Part shown: piece by piece, positions 58,614-64,000 of the stretch
How positions within the stretch are numbered: position 1 is the first letter of the stretch
Layout of the letters: the number at the start of each line of letters is the position of its first letter
NCBI GenBank assembly: GCA_003116995.1
Contig: BDSL01000039.1
Span: 124,001-188,000, forward strand
Reading direction: 5' to 3'
Length of the DNA stretch: 64,000 nucleotides
Origin: Yamagishiella unicocca
Taxonomy: Eukaryota; Chlorophyta; Chlorophyceae; Chlamydomonadales; Volvocaceae
Notes under the pieces: generated by a model
Seen by the model: only the letters and a program-made list of their open reading frames with translations
Database searches by the model: none
Told to the model about the DNA's origin: nothing
Made by a program: the position numbers and the translations under genes

Positions 58614-59766
58614 TCATCGTCTCCCGAACAGGAACTGCGCTATCACCCAGGCAACCACGATCATCAGGAAGATGGGCAGCAGGCTGAAGGCTTGCCTTCG
58701 AGGAGCAGGAGTACAGCGGCGGCAGCATCGGGAGCGGAGGCACAGGGAGGGAGTGAGCAGGAGGCGGTGTCGTTGCCGAGGGAGTGCTGGGAGACTACCG
58801 ATAGGTGGGCGTGCTAGTGGAGACATCTTAGGAAGCGAGGTGGGTAGGGCATACGGCTATCACCAATCAACGCTGCGGTTCCAACTTTTCAGGCATGCAC
58901 TTAACTCCAGCGTTCGAATGACAGTTACTGCGTCTGCACTTTACAAGAGGCGCAATGTGCATAGGCTGGCTACGTCCAGCGGTGCCCCGGCACGGATTCC
59001 ACACCGCCGGCCCCTTTCCACATGTCAAAGCACTGTGTCTCCCTCCGTCAAGATGCCAATGTATGCAGAAGCCACAACCCGGACGCATACGGGGGCGGTG
59101 GGGGCATCACCTGAACGGCCTATGAGCCTACTGCAGGACGCAGCAGCAGTACCTTTCCTCTTCGCCCTCCCAGGGAAACCGGGCGGCCTCGGGGTCCCGG
59201 ATGAGCGCCGTACGCGCATTCGTGTTTAGGGTGTGTCCCTCTGGTGACAGGATAACGAGCGTCGGGATGCCCATGACACTGAACCGGCGTCCGAGGCCCG
59301 CGCGGTGGGACGTGTAGGAGTAAGGAATGGCCATCCAAGGCATCTCCTCGTAGTAGTTCTGCGGCAATCGCCAACAAGTGTGAGCTGCAAGAGAAGGGCA
59401 TGGTCGTCATGTTCCAGAACCCGGCCTAACACTCACATCAAACTCTAACTGCGTCTGGTCGCTGGAAACAAAGACGATTTCGAACGGCTTGCCGAGAGCT
59501 GTGAGCATCATGTACGTTTTCCGGAGCAACGGCGTGAATGCCCGGCATGGCGGGCACCTGGAAGTTGGAGACGTTGATGAGCACGATCATCCAGCAGGCA
59601 TATGATTACACTATAGTCCTTACCAGTGCGCGCTGAAATATATGCCCACGTATTTACCATCCAGCTCAGTCACAGAAACTTCCGTGGGCTTCCCGTCGCG
59701 CTTAGCTATAAGCTTAGGCCCGAACAGATTTGAAAATTCCACGCGTGAAGGACTGTCATCTGCCAT
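58614..59766 (-). CDS. Nucleoredoxin-like protein with C-terminal membrane anchor
   Basis: A thioredoxin-fold oxidoreductase of the nucleoredoxin/tryparedoxin group. Four exons: 59766-59624 (ATG), 59557-59437, 59358-59153 and 58695-58614 (stop), 183 residues, all phases exact. Residues 1-48 end in YVGIYFSAHW; the next exon completes the active site WCPPCR (about 48-53) and continues with FTPLLRKTY and FEIVFVSSDQTQ. Then come MPWMAIPYS, the cis-Pro segment MGIPTLVILSPEG and FPWEGEEE. Exon 4 adds FSLLPIFLMIVVAWVIAQFL followed by FGRR, a hydrophobic helix with a basic end, as in tail-anchored proteins. The ATG at 59766 gives a normal nucleoredoxin N-terminus; an upstream in-frame ATG at 59937 is less likely. 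A reductase role in disulfide signalling at the ER or an organelle outer membrane is inferred. Confidence 0.92.
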
Positions 59767-61581
59767 GTGGAAAGGAGTCAGCAAGTCGATGTAACCCGAA
59801 TGTGCAAAGACGACGATATAAGCAATATACCCTCGTTTGCGATTAACAGGACATGCTGCAACCAAGATACGTAATAAGGTTTGTGTTTCGATGTGTTGGT
59901 GCCGTTGCAAGCAGTCATGGTGTCGTACCGCAAACACTGCCTGGCGATGGCCTCAACCAGCCACTTGTATACGATGCCAAACCTTCACTGCAAGCATTAG
60001 TAGAAGAAGTAAAGTGCAGTGCACTTCCATTGTTTGCTTGGTATCTAGTCTCCCCTACAGGCGCACCGCCTCCAAACTGCAGGACTGCAAGGTGCGGTGG
60101 GCTAGTTGAAAGGCTGGCAGCAGCGGTGATGCTGCCGACGAACCACAGCGTATAAATGAGGTGTTTTCGTTAGCATCAGCTCCGCCGTGCTCCGTGTTCG
60201 CCGTCCGCAGGCTTCCTCACAATTACCGGATCTGCAGCTTGCATGGGCTACGATACAGTCTGAACTTCCTGGCATTGGCAGGGGAACATAAGGTATCAAG
60301 AAGCATCATCGGGCCTGCCAATGCCATCGGGGCAAACGTCCAACCTCAATACCCAGAAAGTTGGTCGTAGGCTACTAGGTTGCGCCACCCTCTATTCAGC
60401 GCCATCCCAGATCATCGAGCACAGCCATGATCTTGCTTACAACATTGCACAACGTCTTCGCATCGCTGGCGCTGCATACCCACCAGGCCCGGCTGCCATA
60501 TTCTGCTAACTCCTTTATCTGCATCACCTTGTTAACTCCTATATCTGCATCATCTTGTTAACTCCTTTATCTGCATCATCTCGTTAAGCCACTGGCCTGT
60601 TGCAGCCCGCCTTTCCCACTCGCCCAGTTATTATAAGCGAACGCATATGCCAGCCGTGTGCCTCCTACGCCTTCCCTCTGCTCCTTTCCCTTCAGACCTC
60701 CTCATGGCCAGGTCCGTTCAACTCGACCCACCGCCGTTTCCGCCACCGCGGCCGACACCGCCAGCATTTCCGGAACACCAACATTTCCTCCTCAACACCG
60801 CCGGCAAACACACCATACCCACCGGCGACACTTAAGCATCACACAGTCGGTCACGCCATTGCCCCTTACCAAGCCGTACTGTACCACCCACGAAGCACAC
60901 AGCTGGTCTCGGGGCGTTAACCAAATCAGATATTCTCACGTAACTACGGCTTCCCGAAAAATGAAGTGGAGGCCAGTGGCGGCACAGCTGCAAACAGCTA
61001 CAGCCCCCCTGCCCCCCGGGAGGGAGCCTGGACTCCGGCACCTGCTGGAGTTGCCAGCCAGGCCCCAACCGCAGCCTTACCTCGAAAACGTGCCACAGCC
61101 GTGACCACAGCCCCCATTAGGTAGCATTACTACCTCCAAACATCTCATCACCATCATGTACATCTCCCTTAGTGCCTCCCATGAGCTGCCTCCCATTAGC
61201 TGCGTGACCTGCACCGACTTCCGCGCAGTGAATACGGTATGCTTTCATGCAGCCCAAAATCCCTTCCATCCTACGTATAATGTATGGGGTGCCTTCCCCG
61301 TCCGACACAGCCAGACGTGGCGATACCAATCGACGGTCGCCTCCTCACCGCAATGCCGCCACACGCCCTTCCAAGCATCCTGCTACTCGCATACCCTTAC
61401 TGCCTAGTGCGTGAAACGTAAGACTGCAATATGCGACGCTGTAAAAGAAGGGCCGCTAGCTCCGGCTCCTCGCTTCCGAACCCACGAAGAACCAGAGTCG
61501 TGCCTCTAAAACTACGAAGGCTCACGGTAGCGCCTCCAAAACCACGAAGGCTCACAGCAGCGCCTCCGAAACCACGAAGGC
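59767..61581. other. Unassigned region; 26-bp tandem repeat
   Basis: 5' flank of the nucleoredoxin-like gene and 3' flank of the PP2C gene. A 26-base unit (CTCCTTTATCTGCATCATCT, then TGTTAA) occurs three times at 60510-60587. TTACA near 60439 is a possible minus-strand polyadenylation signal. The Pro-rich plus frames at 60600-61104 show no domain. Confidence 0.4.
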
Positions 61582-61612
61582 TCACAGCAGCGCCTCCGAA
61601 ACCACGCGTCGC
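61499..61612. repeat. 30-bp tandem repeat at the PP2C stop codon
   Basis: About four copies of CCTCCGAAACCACGAAGGCT, then CACAGCAGCG. The PP2C reading frame enters the array and stops in its first unit (SEALL-stop), so the last residues and the 3' UTR derive from the repeat. Confidence 0.93.
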
Positions 61613-63879
61613 AACATGGATCGACTGGGTGCCAGCGTCAGCGGGCGGCCGCTGAATCGCACCACGATGACTGATATGTTGTCGGGGCTGCCCAGCTTGA
61701 GGGCTGTCTGGCACAACGCCTCGGCGGCGTTGGTGGCGCTGCGGCCATCCGCCAGCCAGCGCCGGACCTGCGAGTCGGTCATGCGGGCGGATGGATTGAA
61801 ACGGGGGTGAGAATGCAGGCAGGTGGGGTCGAACTATGGTGCGTAAGGTAAGTGAGTGCAAAAGCAGAAAGGTACGGCGTACCGGGAGGTGTCCCTCGTA
61901 ACAGAGCCCGCGTCATGTGTAAAGGACTATTGTGTCCGGGGGGCTGTGTGCGTTAGCGGAAGGGCGTTGTTAGCGGAAGGGTCAAATCTCGTTGGCGGAA
62001 GGGTCAAATCTCGTTGGCGGAAGGGTCAAATCTCGTTAGCGGAAGGGTCAAATCTCGTTAGCGGAAGGGTCAAATCTCGTCAGCGGAAGGGTGCTTCGTT
62101 TTGGGTGACAGCGCTGGCGCGCCTGACTTCTGTCCCCTAGCTTCCCCGTCCGTCCGCCTCCCCAATCCACACACCATGCGGCACGCCTCGCCGTTGCGCA
62201 TCACGTCCCACAGGCCGTCGCAGGCGCATATGAGGAACTCCGAGTCCTGGCTGATCTGGTAGTGGAACAGATCCTGCGGGGAAAGGAGGAGGGGTTAGGA
62301 GGCGGAGGAAAAGGGAGGGGTTAGGAGGCGGAGAAAAAGGGAGGGGTTAGGAGGCGGATGGTGCGACGGCGACGGCAACAGCTTGTGTGGGGACTCAAGA
62401 ATCTTCGGGCCGCCATAAGACGCGCCCATTAAGGAGACGGCTTACCGGGTCGGGTATGAGGGCCCCCGCCGCGGCGCCCGCACCGCTGTTGCCGACTCCA
62501 GGGCCGCTGCCCACGGGACACAGGGTTCCGCCAACACCGCCGCCGACGCTGGCAGCAGTGGCGGCGGCAGCGGCGTCCGCTCCTAGTGCCCCAGCTGGGA
62601 CTGTGCCCTCATCTACCGCCAGCTCGGCTGAGGAGGAGTGAATAAACGCGGACCGCATGGTCCATGAGCTGAACGTCATGCAGGGCCGCAGGGCGGTGCA
62701 GGAGCGCCCCCGGCCGCCGCCGTCATCCGCTTCCCCGCGCTCCTCGGCAGACGACCCCGCAGCGCCCGACGGCGCCATCCTCCCGTCATTGGCACCGCTG
62801 TCGTCGCCATCGATGACCCCGGCATTGGCTGCTGCTGCTGCTGCGCCCTCCTCTTCGCCGCCAGTGAGGTTGGCGCCCGCCTCCATGCTGCTGGCGCCCT
62901 CTACCAGCGGGGACAGCCGGGAGCCGCCCCGGGGGAAGGGCGACGCCGGGCTGAGGCTGCGGTCCCGCGCATGGCCGCCGCTGCTGCCGCTGCGGCGGTG
63001 GTAGTGGGCCGCTGCCGCCACGACCGCCGCCTGGCGGCCGCTCGCCGCCGGGCCCTGACCGAGCAGCGAGGGGCTGGGCGGCAGCGGCGGCAGGCCCGAG
63101 CAAGCTCCGGAACCAGGTGGTCCAGGCCCCGGGCCGTTGTCGCAGGTGAGAGCCGGAGGGCGCCATTGAGCGGTGCCGCGCGGACCGGCGGCAGAAGCGG
63201 TCGAAGCAGCAGTAGTGGCGCCAGTGAAGTCGGGGTCTTCACGCCAGGTGGTGCAGCTACTGCTGTCCGCCGGCGACCTGCCCTGCAGCGACAGCGGCGG
63301 CGACGGCGGCGGCGGCAGGTGCGGCCGGGGGCTGCCGTGGAGGCCGGCGGCGCTGCCGGATCCGCCTGCGCTTGGCGGCCGCGGCGGCCGGGGGCTCAGC
63401 CCCGCCTGCAGGGGCGGTGGCGGCGGCCGCGCGTTGTTCCCGCCGGAGCTGGTGGTGATCCTCGCCAAGCCAGGCGGCGGCGGCGGTACCTCGAGCCGGG
63501 TTGCGGCCGGCTCACTGCCCGCCTGCTGGTTGTTTTGATCCTCAAGGTTCGGCTGTTGCTCCGGAACCTGATCGTCACCGGCCGGTAGCGCCTGCTGCTG
63601 CTGCTGGGAGTCCTCACCAACCTGGCCCAGCACGTGCATGGCCGGCTGGTGCTGGTGCGCGTGGTGTTGGGGTTGGTGGTGAGCGTGGAGGTGGTGGCTG
63701 GGGCCGGCGCCGCCGGCGCCGGCTTGGTCGGGATCCGGGAGTTGGAACGTGACGGTGGAGCCGGAGGCGCCGGGGTGGTGGTGGGGCGCCCCCCGGTTGC
63801 TGTGCAGTGGCGATTGCGTCAGGGCGGAGGGGTCGCTCGTGGTGGCGAAGCTAGGAGAGAAACGCTCGCCGCTGGCTTC
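61582..63879 (-). CDS. PP2C-type Ser/Thr phosphatase, 3' exons only (5' part beyond window)
   Basis: A metal-dependent protein phosphatase truncated by the window edge. Exons: 63879-62446, 62273-62175 and 61767-61582 (stop); phases agree. The last two carry the C-terminal PP2C motifs: EFLICACDGLWDVM with the metal-binding Asp, then VRRWLADG and GSPDNISVIVVRF with the final DN pair. GALIPDP closes the preceding exon and fits the conserved stretch before the DGLWD box. The 478-residue exon before it is almost wholly low-complexity (Pro, Gly, Ala, His and Gln runs), interrupting the catalytic domain. The N-terminal DGHGG motif must lie beyond 64000. The exon start at an acceptor (CCCGCAG|GAAGCC) is a best guess; a TAG at 63961-63963 closes the frame further up. 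Confidence 0.85.
61972..62094. repeat. 22-bp tandem repeat, about six copies (intronic)
   Basis: Units GTCAAATCTCGTTGGCGGAA plus GG, in the intron between the last two PP2C exons. A second array of about 27 bases (GGGAGGGGTTAGGAGGCGGA) x3 lies at 62281-62358 in the preceding intron. Confidence 0.95.
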
Positions 63880-64000
63880 CTGCGGGCGCGGAATCCCGAA
63901 TCGGGCACGTAATCGACAAGCGGACCAGTAATTGCACAAGGTGGCTCGTCGGGCGGGTAGCTAAACTCTCTCGGCGCGCATTCGGCCTTTCGGATGTGTA
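63880..64000. other. Window edge, probably PP2C intron
   Basis: No coding signal. On the minus strand a stop codon closes the PP2C frame here, which fits intronic sequence leading to the acceptor of the long exon. Confidence 0.4.

Noticed and set aside
58052..58687. 211-codon plus-strand frame
   Set aside because: It overlaps the conserved minus-strand nucleoredoxin exon and shows no family.
61397..61861. Minus frame with 10-residue GFGGAAVSLR repeats as a PP2C tail
   Set aside because: It is out of frame with GSPDNISVIVV; the repeats come from the 30-bp minisatellite.
62971..63588. 205-codon Arg/Ala/Gly-rich plus-strand frame
   Set aside because: Antisense shadow of the low-complexity PP2C exon, whose minus frame joins in phase to conserved PP2C exons.

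Overview
The window looks like nuclear DNA of a green alga, most likely a volvocine (Chlamydomonas/Volvox-type) species. Genes are intron-dense with short, phase-consistent, GC-rich exons. Introns are full of minisatellites. There are two nuclear-type tRNA-Glu genes and many small dispersed repeats. The protein families present (DDM1/LSH remodeler, HNOBA guanylyl cyclase, NACHT-WD40, nucleoredoxin, multi-exon P450) fit a plant-lineage protist. The species call is inference; there is no rRNA or organellar marker. I rebuilt exon models by hand from reading frame, splice sites and phase; exon boundaries are given in the entries.

Layout. 1-2.7 kb: no gene recognised. 2.7-8.2 kb (minus): DDM1/LSH-type SNF2 chromatin remodeler. 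10.1-13.5 kb (plus): soluble-type guanylyl cyclase (HNOBA, coiled coil, class III catalytic domain). 14.0-17.1 kb: a DNA transposon with a 13-bp terminal inverted repeat and a 7-bp target duplication. 18.2-25.4 kb: a repeat-rich island with two tRNA-Glu genes, double-hairpin repeats, AAC-tailed repeats and minisatellites. 27.3-39.9 kb (minus): a very large TIR-like/NACHT/WD40 gene in which each of 22 WD40 repeats sits in its own phase-0 exon. 41.9-46.7 kb (minus): secreted DUF2252 protein, all nine exons resolved. 49.2-54.5 kb (plus): cytochrome P450. 55.7-56.8 kb (minus): small, probably beta-barrel (calycin-like) protein. 58.6-59.8 kb (minus): nucleoredoxin-like protein with a C-terminal membrane anchor. 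61.6-64.0 kb (minus): 3' part of a PP2C phosphatase, cut by the window edge.

The genes are neighbours rather than an operon; no shared pathway is evident. The most notable system is the TIR-like/NACHT/WD40 gene. It has the architecture of an NLR/STAND sensor: a candidate NADase effector, an NTPase switch, and a WD40 sensor array that grew by exon duplication. Other points of interest are an intron in the DDM1 gene flanked by a perfect 37-bp duplication (a footprint of intron birth), several GC-AG introns, an altered purine-specificity residue in the cyclase, and a tail-anchored nucleoredoxin.
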